Below are positions 9,065 through 16,992 of a stretch of 64,000 nt of DNA, in pieces. The DNA comes from JAWWOL01 sp033851545. GTDB lineage: Bacteria; Actinomycetota; Actinomycetes; JAWWOL01. The DNA lies in NCBI GenBank assembly GCA_033851545.1, contig JAWWOO010000002.1, forward strand, positions 1-64,000. Direction: 5' to 3'. The first letter of the stretch is position 1. Every line of letters begins with the position of its first letter. The notes beneath the pieces were generated by a model, which saw only the letters and a program-made list of their open reading frames with translations, made no database searches and was not told where the DNA came from. The translations under genes were made by a program, and so were the position numbers.

Positions 9065-9110
9065 GGGGTGGCGCCCCCGAATCCGCCACCCCACCCTCGT
9101 CCGAGGGTGG
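9065..9110 (-). promoter_or_regulatory. Tandem RNA hairpins between prmA and prmB
   Basis: Two perfect inverted repeats fill the gap directly after the prmA stop. CCACCCTCG pairs with CGAGGGTGG (9091-9099 and 9102-9110), and GGGGTGGCG pairs with CGCCACCCC (9065-9073 and 9084-9092) with a 10-base loop. They share bases 9091-9092, so they may compete. No U-tract follows. They could stabilise the prmA message, act as a partial terminator or mark a processing site, giving more PrmA than reductase. Confidence 0.65.
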
Positions 9111-10754
9111 CTAGACCCCTGCCGGCGTGCGGTTGGGATTTGACCGGTAGGCGGCCGCCCAGGCCTCTCGTTCCGCGTCGGTCATCTCGTTGAGAGTGAC
9201 GTTCGGGCTGCCGAACTCGATGCCCCTCACGTCGTCGAGCGTCCACAGCTTCTTGGGGTTGCTGAGGTCGAGGTGCGGCTGTCCGACGAGGGTCTTCCCG
9301 TCGTCCCGCACATAGCCCAGGTCGACGATGATGTCCGCGAGATCCTGGCCGTGGTAGAGCGTTTCCCACTCGCGCTTGCCGGTGAGCCGCCCCATGTTCG
9401 GCGTATCCCGGCCTTCGTACTCTGACCGGAACGCGACAGCATCCGTCCAGTAGCAGGTCTCCGAGCAGTAGGTCCGCCACTGGTTGTCGACCTTCTCGAC
9501 GACCATGTCGTCGCGGATCAGGCAAGGCACCATGCAGGTCCAGCAACGGTGCGGGTACTCGTAGCCGACGTTCTCGAACGCGATCGGCTTGTTCTTCCCT
9601 GGGTAGGCGAGCCGGTTGTAGGCCTCCCACCACTTGCCGAACTGGTCGTACCAGCCGGGGTACTTGTGCTCGAACCACTCGAAGTCGGTGTCGGTCATGG
9701 CGTCGATGCGCCAGTAGTTGACCGGCCACCCCGTCGCGAAGAACTGTGCGACACGGTGCACGTAGTGCTGGTTGTAGATGCGGTCCCAGGCGCGCTCGAC
9801 CAGGTCGTGGGGAATGACCAGGCCGTACTTCTCCAGCGGGATCAGATAGCTGCGGTAGTAGTCGTCGTAGATCCAGCGACGCCACATCTCAGCGTAGGAG
9901 TCGCGGTCGGGCCGGCGGTCCTTGGTGCCGTACTCGATGAATGTCCCGATCGCGGCGTCGACCACGCAGTGGTTGTTCCACCACGCGTACCGCAGGTCGC
10001 GCTCGAGCAGCTGGCGGTTGTCCTCATCGGCCAAGGCCATCAGCAGGATCGAGTAGCCGTTGCTGATGTGGCGTGACTCGTCGGACTGCACGGAGTGGAA
10101 CACCGTCGGGAGCAGGTAGTCGCCGTTCGCTGCGGCCTCCGACGGCATGGCCACAAAGAGCGTGTTCGTGAACGCGGTCTCCGCCACGAGGGTCAGATAG
10201 ACGTTCGCTGCCGTGATCGCATCGCCGGTGATGAAGCCCTCACCGAACTGCCGTCCGATGGTGCCGCAGTAGCTGTTGGCGAACGCCTTCTCGGTGATGT
10301 CGAATCCGGCCGGGTCGATGTAGTGGTTCATGTACAGGCGCTTGAGATTCATCTGGATCGTCGAGTGACGCACCTCGTCGATCATCTGCACGGCGAGACC
10401 GTTGTGAATCTGTGGGTTCGGCACCGCGTCGATGGCCAGTGGCATCGCACGGGCCGCCGAGATCTCGGGGAACGGGATGATGGACAGGAAAAGCTTCTGC
10501 CACTCCATCCACCGCTCCTGGACCTGCCTGAACATGTTGCCGCGAATCGCGCCGTCCATCGCGCCGAAGACTCGGTTGTCCTTCTCCTCCTCCATTGGGA
10601 AGTACGACCGAAGGATCTGCTTGAGCGGGTCCTTCTTGGGTGACTTGTCGAACTTGTAGTCAGTGCCGAACCGCGTGGCTGGCGTGGCGAAGGTGGGGTC
10701 CCACGACAGTTCTGCGATCTTCTCGTGGGCCTTGCTCAGACTTTGTCTGCTCAC
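9111..10754 (-). CDS. prmA: Propane/alkane monooxygenase hydroxylase large subunit
   Basis: A 547-residue catalytic alpha subunit of a soluble diiron monooxygenase. All six iron ligands can be placed: Glu97, Glu127 and His130 (DEVRH), Glu192 (AETAF), Glu226 and His229 (DESRH). Their spacings (30, 3, 65, 34 and 3 residues) equal those of methane monooxygenase MmoX. The A-B-C-D gene order and sequence style fit the PrmA/MimA propane monooxygenases, which hydroxylate propane to 2-propanol and co-oxidise acetone or phenol in some hosts. The start is GTG 10754, preceded by GAGGAGG. It is the first gene of the leftward operon, opposite the regulator. The exact alkane is not readable from sequence. 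Confidence 0.95.
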   Translation of the reverse strand: MSRQSLSKAHEKIAELSWDPTFATPATRFGTDYKFDKSPKKDPLKQILRSYFPMEEEKDNRVFGAMDGAIRGNMFRQVQERWMEWQKLFLSIIPFPEISAARAMPLAIDAVPNPQIHNGLAVQMIDEVRHSTIQMNLKRLYMNHYIDPAGFDITEKAFANSYCGTIGRQFGEGFITGDAITAANVYLTLVAETAFTNTLFVAMPSEAAANGDYLLPTVFHSVQSDESRHISNGYSILLMALADEDNRQLLERDLRYAWWNNHCVVDAAIGTFIEYGTKDRRPDRDSYAEMWRRWIYDDYYRSYLIPLEKYGLVIPHDLVERAWDRIYNQHYVHRVAQFFATGWPVNYWRIDAMTDTDFEWFEHKYPGWYDQFGKWWEAYNRLAYPGKNKPIAFENVGYEYPHRCWTCMVPCLIRDDMVVEKVDNQWRTYCSETCYWTDAVAFRSEYEGRDTPNMGRLTGKREWETLYHGQDLADIIVDLGYVRDDGKTLVGQPHLDLSNPKKLWTLDDVRGIEFGSPNVTLNEMTDAEREAWAAAYRSNPNRTPAGV

Positions 10755-11001
10755 CGCGTGTTCCTCCTCGGGCTTGAGTTCCGGGAGGCAGAGCCGTCGG
10801 TCTGTCCGACACAGCCGACGTGTCCTGCCCGTCGCCGTCGGTCCCGCGTTTGCTGCGGAGGTCCGGCGAGGGGGTCATCACATCTGCTGGGGAGGCTGTC
10901 GACCGTCTCATTCTGAGACTAAGGTGACATCGCCGACACGTAGTCTTAGCACGCCAGCAACGTTGAACGGGCAGCGCAGGCGACCAGGCGGAGGCGACCG
11001 A
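10755..11001. promoter_or_regulatory. Divergent control region, prmA / regulator
   Basis: This 247-base gap must hold the promoters of the monooxygenase operon and its regulator. Visible elements are a perfect inverted repeat GTCTCA-TTC-TGAGAC at 10905-10919 and a shorter dyad TGTC-C-GACA at 10803-10811. Ribosome sites are GAGGAGG for prmA and GGAGGCGA for the regulator. I see no clear -24/-12 (sigma-54) element, and no obvious -35/-10 pair stands out. The dyads are operator candidates only. Confidence 0.55.
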
Positions 11002-12816
11002 ATGCCGGAGGCGAAGCGACCTGAGGTGAGCGACGAACGTGCGGCCGCTCGTGCGCGAGATCGCTTCCTGGGGGAGAACACGGAAGCCGACCCGCAGGTC
11101 CGACGGATGATCTTTGCGTCGTGGAAACGCTCTCGAGAGAGCAAGGTCGACATCGATAGGGTGCTGGTCCCCTACCTGCATGACCCAGACCTGGAGAGCC
11201 CGCTCTCCCGCAGCGCGGCTCCCATCCTCGACAACCTGCGCAACCAGCTCGAGGGAGAGCCGGTCAGCGTCGTGCTCACCGATCACACCGGGTTCGTGAT
11301 CGACCGGCGGACGTCGAACAGCGCGATCGCCAACCGGCTGGACGCGGTCTCCCTGGCACCTGGCTTCAGCTATGCCGAAGAGTTCGTCGGGACGAACGGC
11401 ATCGGTACGACCCTGTCGAGTGGCCGTCCCGCTCTCGTGGACGGGCGCGAGCACTACACGCATCAGCTGGGTGAGTTCGCCTGCGCCGGGGCGCCGATCA
11501 GGCATCCGACCCGTCGGACGGTCATCGGGATCCTTGACCTCACGTCCTGGAGTCACTCCCCTGGCGCCATGCTGATGGCGCTGGCGACGGCGACCGCCAA
11601 GCAGATCGAGGACGAGCTGCTCGGACAGACCGGTATGCGCGAGTTCGCCCTGTTCCAGGAATACGTGAAGGCCTGCCAGCAGTCCGCCGGGCCTGTGCTC
11701 GCCCTCAACAACGACGTGGTCATGATGAACGAGCACCTCCGAGAGGTGATGGACACGCCGGAGCAAGCAGCGCTGATCAGCTATGCCGTCGACACCATGC
11801 GCAGCGGCGGCCGGCACGCCGTGCGCACGGTCGAACTGCCCAGCGGACGGACAGCCCACCTCCGCTACAGCCCAGCCTGCGGAGAGTCCGGGCCGGCGGG
11901 CGGCGTTTTCCGCATCCGGCTCGGGCAGGCGCCGGTGCCGCAGGTGGGAGGCGGGGTGGTGCTCCCCATCAGGCGGGCCGCGCCCAGCTTGCCCGGGCTG
12001 GTCGGCAGCGGGCCGGCCTGGGCCAGGTGCGTCCAGCAGGTCAACGCGTGCTACGAAACCGGCGAGTGGATCGCGCTCGAGGGCGAACCAGGCGTCGGCA
12101 AGCTGTCCCTCCTGCTCGCCGTGCATCGCGTGCACAACCCGGCGAGGCACGTCAGGGTCATCGAGCCTCCCAACCCCGACGGGGGCGAGGCCTGGCTCGC
12201 TGCCCTTGCCGAGGAGCTCGCCGAGCCGGACGCCGTGATCGTGCTCGCACATGCCGACCGGCTGGGACCAGAGCACGAAGCTGCGGTGACGGAGCTGCTG
12301 ACCGAGGGGGTGAACGAAACCGAGCCGTCCGCGCGTCCCTGGGTAGCCATGACCGTCGGCTCCGATGCTCAGGACACCCGGCTGCGCATGCTGTTCTCCC
12401 GGACCATCGAGGTGCTGCCGCTGCGCCACCACATCGATGACATCCCCGAGCTCGTCCGCCACCTGCTCGGCCAGCTCCTGGGCGACGACCGGCTGGTCGC
12501 CTCGCCACAGGCGCTCGCTCAGCTCAGCCGGCTGAACTGGCCCGGCAACGTGAGCCAGCTCCGCAAGGTGCTCGGCGACGTCGTCAAGCACCGCCGTGGC
12601 GGCACCATCGAGCTGGCCGACCTGCCTCCCGAGTGTCGGTCCGCCTCCCGCCGCGTACTCTCGCCCATCGAAGCCCTGGAACGCGACGCCATCGTGCAAG
12701 CCCTGAGCGACAACGGCGAGAACCCGACGACTGCGGCACAGACGCTGGGCATGTCCCGGGCAACCATCTACCGCAAGATCCGTCAGTACAGCATCGTGTC
12801 TCCAGTGCACGGCTAG
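11002..12816 (+). CDS. Fis/AcoR-type regulator of the monooxygenase operon
   Basis: A 604-residue regulator with a GAF-like sensor (about 75-215), a degenerate AAA+ domain (about 335-510) and a Fis-type helix-turn-helix at the C-terminus (TAAQTLGMSRATIYRK). The Walker A region reads GEPGVGKL (361-368), with Leu where Ser/Thr binds Mg. The GAFTGA loop that contacts sigma-54 is absent. This matches the actinobacterial AcoR/MimR-like class, which activates ordinary promoters. It starts at ATG 11002 behind GGAGGCGA; an open frame runs further upstream without a better site. Divergent placement makes it the probable activator of prmABCD, sensing alkane, alcohol or ketone through the GAF domain (inferred). 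Confidence 0.88.
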   Translation: MPEAKRPEVSDERAAARARDRFLGENTEADPQVRRMIFASWKRSRESKVDIDRVLVPYLHDPDLESPLSRSAAPILDNLRNQLEGEPVSVVLTDHTGFVIDRRTSNSAIANRLDAVSLAPGFSYAEEFVGTNGIGTTLSSGRPALVDGREHYTHQLGEFACAGAPIRHPTRRTVIGILDLTSWSHSPGAMLMALATATAKQIEDELLGQTGMREFALFQEYVKACQQSAGPVLALNNDVVMMNEHLREVMDTPEQAALISYAVDTMRSGGRHAVRTVELPSGRTAHLRYSPACGESGPAGGVFRIRLGQAPVPQVGGGVVLPIRRAAPSLPGLVGSGPAWARCVQQVNACYETGEWIALEGEPGVGKLSLLLAVHRVHNPARHVRVIEPPNPDGGEAWLAALAEELAEPDAVIVLAHADRLGPEHEAAVTELLTEGVNETEPSARPWVAMTVGSDAQDTRLRMLFSRTIEVLPLRHHIDDIPELVRHLLGQLLGDDRLVASPQALAQLSRLNWPGNVSQLRKVLGDVVKHRRGGTIELADLPPECRSASRRVLSPIEALERDAIVQALSDNGENPTTAAQTLGMSRATIYRKIRQYSIVSPVHG

Positions 12817-12885
12817 GTACAGATCAGGGGCCGGTCAGGGTCATCCCCGGTGTGCGGGCCAGGCCCGGTCACCCAGCATGGAGCC

Positions 12886-14079
12886 ATGACCACTGAAGAC
12901 ACCGGCTCCGAACAGCCGCCACCCCCAACCCCAGTCCGTCCACTCCTGCGCAGCCGCAACGACCGGGTGCTCGCCGGCGTTGCCGGTGGCCTGGGCCGCT
13001 GGCTCGATGTCGACCCGGTGATCTTCCGGGTCACCTTCGCCGTGCTGACGTTGTTCGGCGGCGTCGGCCTCGTCGCCTACCTCATCGGCTACCTGCTCAT
13101 CCCCGACGAGGCGACCGGCGAGGCCCTGGTGTCCTCCCGGCTGGTGCCCGACCTGCGCCGGCTGACCCAGCAGCAGCGGGCCCTTCTCGGCTGGGGCGCC
13201 GCCGGCATCTGCGTACTGATCGCCGTCGCGGGGCACCGCTCCACCACGGTCGCGGTCCTCATCATCGTGGCGGCCGTGGCGGTGCTCTCGGCCCGCGCGC
13301 AGGCGCCCCGCCCGTACCGTGCCCAGCGCGACTACGCCTTCGACCCGCCGCCGGGCAACGTGGTCCCGCCGAGCGCGGCCTTCACCGGTCCGTCGGAGCG
13401 ACCGTCCACCTGGCAGCCAGAAACCACCTGGCACGCCGCGCAGCCGCCTAGCGCCCCGGCACCGCGCTTCCTCGTCAAGAACAAGGGCCGCCGGCTCAAC
13501 CGGGCCCTGATCAGCGGCTCCGTCCTCGCGGTCGGGCTCTACCTGATGGTCGGCAGGGCCGGCGCGTACGACCCGACGGCGCTGCAGGCGATGGCCGTCG
13601 GCCTGACCGCCCTCGGCGCCGGGCTCGCGGCCACCGCCTGGTACGCCCGCTCCCGCGGCGCGCTGGTGCTCGGGATCCTGCTCACCGCCGCCCTCATGAT
13701 CGGCAGCGCGGTGAAGGGTGACTACGGCAGTTCGGTGGGCGACCGGAGCTGGCGGCCCACGCCGACCAGCGCGATCCCGGCGACCTACACCCTCGGGGCG
13801 GGGGCCGCCACCCTCGACCTCACCCAGCTCGGCCCGGCCGCGGTCGGCAAGACGATCAAGGTCAGCATGGGCGCCGGCAAGCTGAGCGTGATCGTGCCGG
13901 ATGGTCTGCCGGTCTCCGTGTACGCCCACGTGCACGTCGGCTCGTTCCGGATCTTCGGCGTGGACTACGACAACGACCCGGTCAAGCAGACCGTCGTCAC
14001 CCCTGGATGGACGCCGGCGAACGGCATCCGCATCGAGGCGCACCTGCGCATAGGCAACGTGGAGGTCAACCATGGCTGA
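12886..14079 (+). CDS. PspC-domain membrane protein with LiaF-like C-terminus
   Basis: A 397-residue envelope-stress type protein. A PspC domain occupies about residues 20-85 (RNDRVLAGVAGGLGRWL, then a membrane segment VAYLIGYLLIP). A variable linker and several further membrane segments follow, and a beta-rich C-terminal domain (LGAGAATLDL, KTIKVSMGAGKLSV) resembles the LiaF/DUF2154 family. PspC proteins sense membrane stress or regulate sensor kinases. The start ATG 12886 is the first Met in frame after the regulator. It overlaps the next membrane gene by 8 bases, so the two form an operon. Confidence 0.85.
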   Translation: MTTEDTGSEQPPPPTPVRPLLRSRNDRVLAGVAGGLGRWLDVDPVIFRVTFAVLTLFGGVGLVAYLIGYLLIPDEATGEALVSSRLVPDLRRLTQQQRALLGWGAAGICVLIAVAGHRSTTVAVLIIVAAVAVLSARAQAPRPYRAQRDYAFDPPPGNVVPPSAAFTGPSERPSTWQPETTWHAAQPPSAPAPRFLVKNKGRRLNRALISGSVLAVGLYLMVGRAGAYDPTALQAMAVGLTALGAGLAATAWYARSRGALVLGILLTAALMIGSAVKGDYGSSVGDRSWRPTPTSAIPATYTLGAGAATLDLTQLGPAAVGKTIKVSMGAGKLSVIVPDGLPVSVYAHVHVGSFRIFGVDYDNDPVKQTVVTPGWTPANGIRIEAHLRIGNVEVNHG

Positions 14080-14335
14080 GTTCGTGACCGAGGAGCCGAA
14101 GGCGCAGCGGCGCGACACGCTGGGTCTGGTCGCCGGGGCGTTCTTCGCCGCGGTCGGCCTGACCTACCTGATCGGCGGCGACCACGCCGTCTCCGACAAC
14201 TGGGGCCTGGCCCTCCCCGCGATCTTCGTGCTGCTCGGGGTCGCCGGCCTCGCCGGGTCGGGCCTCGTACGGGGCTCCTGGCGCCGCCGGAAGACCGAGC
14301 CGCAGCCGCTGCCGGACGGGCTGCCCGAGCCCTGA
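14072..14335 (+). CDS. Small two-helix membrane protein
   Basis: An 87-residue protein with two hydrophobic segments (LGLVAGAFFAAVGLTYLIGG and LALPAIFVLLGVAGLAGSGL), followed by a basic RRRK stretch and a Pro-rich tail. Its start lies inside the last codons of the PspC-domain gene, so the two are likely co-translated. Similar short proteins commonly accompany PspC genes in actinomycetes. No specific function is known to me. Confidence 0.8.
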   Translation: MAEFVTEEPKAQRRDTLGLVAGAFFAAVGLTYLIGGDHAVSDNWGLALPAIFVLLGVAGLAGSGLVRGSWRRRKTEPQPLPDGLPEP

Positions 14336-14380
14336 CCAACGCGCGGCCATGGCCCCCCACCTTTCCGGCACAATGGGGCC

Positions 14381-14878
14381 ATGGCCGACATCAACGCCGC
14401 CCACCGGCTCGCGCAGGTCAACATCGCCCGGCTGCTGGCGCCACTCGACCACCCGCAGCTGGCCGAGTTCGTCGCCAACCTCGACCCGGTGAACGCCGAG
14501 GCCGAGCTGGCGGAGGGCTTCGTCTGGCGGCTCAAGAGCGAGGCCGGCAACGCTACCGGCATCGAGGCCTTCCGCTGGGACACGCAGGACAGCGCCGGCG
14601 TCATCGTGAACATGTCGGTCTGGACAGATCTCGAGCACCTCACCGACTTCGTCTACGGTCGCCCGCACCGGGCCGTGCTTCAGCGCCGCCGCGAGTGGTT
14701 CCAGCCCGTACGCGATCACGTCACTGCCTGCTGGTGGATCCCCGCCGGGGCGGTCCCGACGACCGACGACGCCGAGGATCGGGTCCGCCACCTTCGGGAA
14801 CACGGGCCGACAGCGTGGGCCTTCACCCTGCGCGAGCATTTCCCGGCACCCGCCGAAGGTCTCGCGCAGCTCTGCTGA
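14381..14878 (+). CDS. DUF3291-domain protein
   Basis: A 165-residue soluble protein of the DUF3291 type: an N-terminal AQVNIARLLAPLD, a central VIVNMSVWTDLEHLTDFVY and a late WWIPAGAVPTTDDAEDR. These are positions shared by the dimeric alpha/beta-barrel monooxygenase-like fold. The family has no firmly established reaction. The ATG at 14381 follows the upstream membrane gene by 45 bases in the same direction. Confidence 0.85.
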   Translation: MADINAAHRLAQVNIARLLAPLDHPQLAEFVANLDPVNAEAELAEGFVWRLKSEAGNATGIEAFRWDTQDSAGVIVNMSVWTDLEHLTDFVYGRPHRAVLQRRREWFQPVRDHVTACWWIPAGAVPTTDDAEDRVRHLREHGPTAWAFTLREHFPAPAEGLAQLC

Positions 14879-14943
14879 CCGGGATGCGATCCGGCTCCGG
14901 TTTGGTTGGATGGGTCAACACCCCTCGTCGTACGGGAGCTGCA

Positions 14944-15660
14944 GTGCTGGAGCCAGACGCGATCAACCGGGTTCTCGTCGTCACCGCCCACCCCGACGAC
15001 GTCGACTTCGGAGCCGGCGGGACAGTGGCGCTCTTCGCCAAGGCAGGCGCCGAGGTGGCCTACTGCATCTGTACGGACGGCGACGCCGGCGGCTTCGACC
15101 CGGCGGTCCCCCGCAGCGAGATCGCCAGCATCCGCCAGGCCGAGCAGCGGGCGGCCGGCGAGGTCCTCGGGGTGCACGATGTGACCTTCCTCGGCTATCC
15201 CGACGGCAAGCTCGAGATCAGCCAGGAACTGCGTCGCGACATCAGCCGGCAGATCCGCCGCGTACGACCAGATGTCGTCCTGCTGCAGAGCCCGGAACGG
15301 CACTGGCAGCGGATCGGCGCCAGCCACCCCGACCACATGGCGGCAGGCGAGGCGGCGCTGCGCTCGGTCTACCCCGACGCCCGCAACCCGTTCGCCCACC
15401 CCGAGCTCCTCGAGGAGGGCTTCGTCGACTACAAGGTGCCCGAGGTCTGGGTGATGGGCCGGGAGCACCCGACCCACTGGGTCGACGTGACCGACGTGTT
15501 CGAGCTGAAGAAGGAAGCGCTGCTCTGCCACGCCTCGCAGCTGCCGAACCCGGAGCAGCTCGACCCGATGCTCCGCGGCTGGCTGACCGCCCAGGCCCAG
15601 GCCGGTGGGCTGCCCGAGGGCCGGCTGGCCGAGGCGTTTTACCGGATGGAAACCGCCTAG
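14944..15660 (+). CDS. PIG-L family N-acetylglucosaminyl-type deacetylase
   Basis: A 238-residue zinc-dependent deacetylase with AHPDD (residues 15-19) and a later SHPDH motif that supply the metal ligands and catalytic Asp. Actinomycete members include MshB (mycothiol synthesis) and Mca (mycothiol conjugate amidase), as well as many of unknown substrate. The start is GTG 14944 behind GGGAG; the same frame continues upstream into DUF3291 but without family sequence. Which amide it cleaves cannot be decided from sequence. Confidence 0.85.
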   Translation: MLEPDAINRVLVVTAHPDDVDFGAGGTVALFAKAGAEVAYCICTDGDAGGFDPAVPRSEIASIRQAEQRAAGEVLGVHDVTFLGYPDGKLEISQELRRDISRQIRRVRPDVVLLQSPERHWQRIGASHPDHMAAGEAALRSVYPDARNPFAHPELLEEGFVDYKVPEVWVMGREHPTHWVDVTDVFELKKEALLCHASQLPNPEQLDPMLRGWLTAQAQAGGLPEGRLAEAFYRMETA

Positions 15661-15767
15661 CCACACGCCAGGTAGTCTGGTCGGCGGGCACCCTCCGGTG
15701 CCCCAGTTGTGCGGTCCATCGTCGTGCCGCCTGTGACGCGTCTTCTCGTGGCCCCAGGAGGTAGTCG

Positions 15768-15992
15768 ATGGCTCGGTCCTACGTACTGGTCCAGACAGAT
15801 GTCGGACGTGCCGTCGAGATCGCCGAGGCGGCCGTGGTGCTGCCGGGCGTGACGTTCGCCGATGCCGTGACCGGGCCGTACGACCTGGTGGTCGCCCTCG
15901 AGGGCGACGGCAGCGTCGCCCTCGGCGCCCTGCAGAAGCTTCCCGGCGTGACCCGCACGGTCTCGTGCGGCCCGACGATCACGCTGCCTTAG
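15768..15992 (+). CDS. Lrp/AsnC-type RAM ligand-binding domain protein
   Basis: A 74-residue stand-alone RAM (regulation of amino acid metabolism) domain: SYVLVQTDVGRAVEIAEA, GPYDLVVALEGD and a C-terminal GVTRTVSCGPTI form the beta-alpha-beta pattern of the Lrp effector domain. There is no DNA-binding helix-turn-helix. Such proteins form dimers or higher rings and may bind amino acids or interact with full-length Lrp proteins. Its last 4 bases overlap the oppositely oriented DUF1003 gene. Confidence 0.85.
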   Translation: MARSYVLVQTDVGRAVEIAEAAVVLPGVTFADAVTGPYDLVVALEGDGSVALGALQKLPGVTRTVSCGPTITLP

Positions 15993-16420
15993 GAACCGCT
16001 GCCGCCCTCCGGGGGCAGGCACATCTTGGCGTGCAGCTCCACGGTCAGCTCGTGGATCTTCCTGGTGAGCTCAGTGTTGGTGCCGAGCTCCTGCTCCTGC
16101 GCCACGAAGTCGTGGTCGGCCTTGGCCTGCTGGAACGCCGACTGCCGGTTCTGCCCGATCATCACGAAGGTCGACAGGAAGATCGCCTCGAGGGACACGA
16201 CCAGGGTGAGCTTGGGCCACGGATTCTTCTCGATGAACAGCATCCACACCGCGAAGACCGCAATGTGCACGTAGACGAACATCATCGAGCCGGCGAACTT
16301 GGTGATCGCGTCCGCGACCCTGACCTGCAGGTCGCTCGCCCGCTTCTCCAGCGTGCGCTGGACGACGGGGTGGTGGACCGGCAGCTCCTGCTCGGCGGGG
16401 GGCGCCGCGGTCAAGGTCAC
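15989..16420 (-). CDS. DUF1003 membrane protein
   Basis: A 143-residue protein with the DUF1003 core: ADAITKFAGSMMFVYVHIAV, two membrane helices, then LSTFVMIGQNRQSAFQQAKAD and a cytoplasmic helical tail. The family is widespread in bacteria and of unknown function. It is encoded convergently with the RAM-domain gene, sharing 4 bases at their ends. Confidence 0.88.
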   Translation of the reverse strand: MTLTAAPPAEQELPVHHPVVQRTLEKRASDLQVRVADAITKFAGSMMFVYVHIAVFAVWMLFIEKNPWPKLTLVVSLEAIFLSTFVMIGQNRQSAFQQAKADHDFVAQEQELGTNTELTRKIHELTVELHAKMCLPPEGGSGS

Positions 16421-16491
16421 GCGCAGAAGTCAACCTCAGCCGCGTCACCTGCCGTGGGACGCGCGGCCGCGTTCTTAAGAGTCGGCCAGCT

Positions 16492-16686
16492 TCAGCCGCC
16501 GGACTTGCGCCGGAACTGGCGGGTCCGCTTGTCGTTGCTGTGCGGGACGGCAGAGCTGCCCGGCGTGTGCGGGGTGGCGTTGGCGCCGGTCGTGCCGTGC
16601 TTCTTGTCCAGCGCCGCACGGAACTTCGCCCGTACGTCGTCGGCCGGAGCCTGGTCGGGGGTGTCGTCTGCGGAGGGGGTGGTCAT
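16492..16686 (-). CDS. DUF5302 small protein
   Basis: A 64-residue hydrophilic protein with the layout of actinomycete DUF5302 proteins: an acidic N-terminus, VRAKFRAALDKK in the middle and a basic KRTRQFRRKSGG end. The function is unknown. The strong C-terminal charge suggests nucleic-acid or ribosome contact, but that is speculation. Confidence 0.75.
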   Translation of the reverse strand: MTTPSADDTPDQAPADDVRAKFRAALDKKHGTTGANATPHTPGSSAVPHSNDKRTRQFRRKSGG

Positions 16687-16725
16687 GTGAACAGTGTCCT
16701 CCGATCCGGCTGCAGAGACGACGAG

Positions 16726-16758
16726 GCCGGCACACCTCCACGGTGGAGGTGCGCCGGC
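16726..16758 (-). terminator. Strong hairpin, probable terminator
   Basis: GCCGGC-A-CACCTCCA, a CGG loop, then TGGAGGTG-C-GCCGGC makes a 15-base stem with a single A/C mismatch, placed just after the GPGG peptide gene. There is no clear U-run, which is common for actinomycete terminators. Confidence 0.65.
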
Positions 16759-16773
16759 AGGAGCGTCGCAGGG

Positions 16774-16935
16774 TCAGACGCGCGCGCCACGACCCTTGAA
16801 AATCGACCAGCCACCGGGGCCGACCGCGAAGCCGACGACGATGAGCACGATGCCGGCGATGACCGAGCCGTTGAACAGCGCGATGATCCCGGCGATGACG
16901 AGGATGACTGCTGCGAGCCACAGGATGAATGTCAT
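16774..16935 (-). CDS. GPGG-motif small membrane protein
   Basis: A 53-residue protein: two hydrophobic helices (ILWLAAVILVIAGIIALF, then IAGIVLIVVGFAVGPGG) and a basic end KGRGARV. The GPGG turn defines a family of tiny actinomycete membrane proteins of unknown role. The start is placed at ATG 16935; an in-frame upstream ATG would add 12 polar residues. It lies just downstream of glpD on the same strand. Confidence 0.78.
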   Translation of the reverse strand: MTFILWLAAVILVIAGIIALFNGSVIAGIVLIVVGFAVGPGGWSIFKGRGARV

Positions 16936-16992
16936 GCGCGCGTTTTTCCCGGCTTCTGCTCCCACAATCACGCCGCAGCAAAGAGTTTTTTG

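Noticed and set aside
10755..11001. Sigma-54 promoter for prmA
   Set aside because: No convincing -24 GG / -12 GC pair was seen, and the regulator lacks GAFTGA.
10660..12810. A 716-codon open frame antisense to the monooxygenase regulator
   Set aside because: It mirrors the regulator codon for codon, is rich in Arg/Gly/His as expected of an antisense GC3 shadow and has no recognisable domain.
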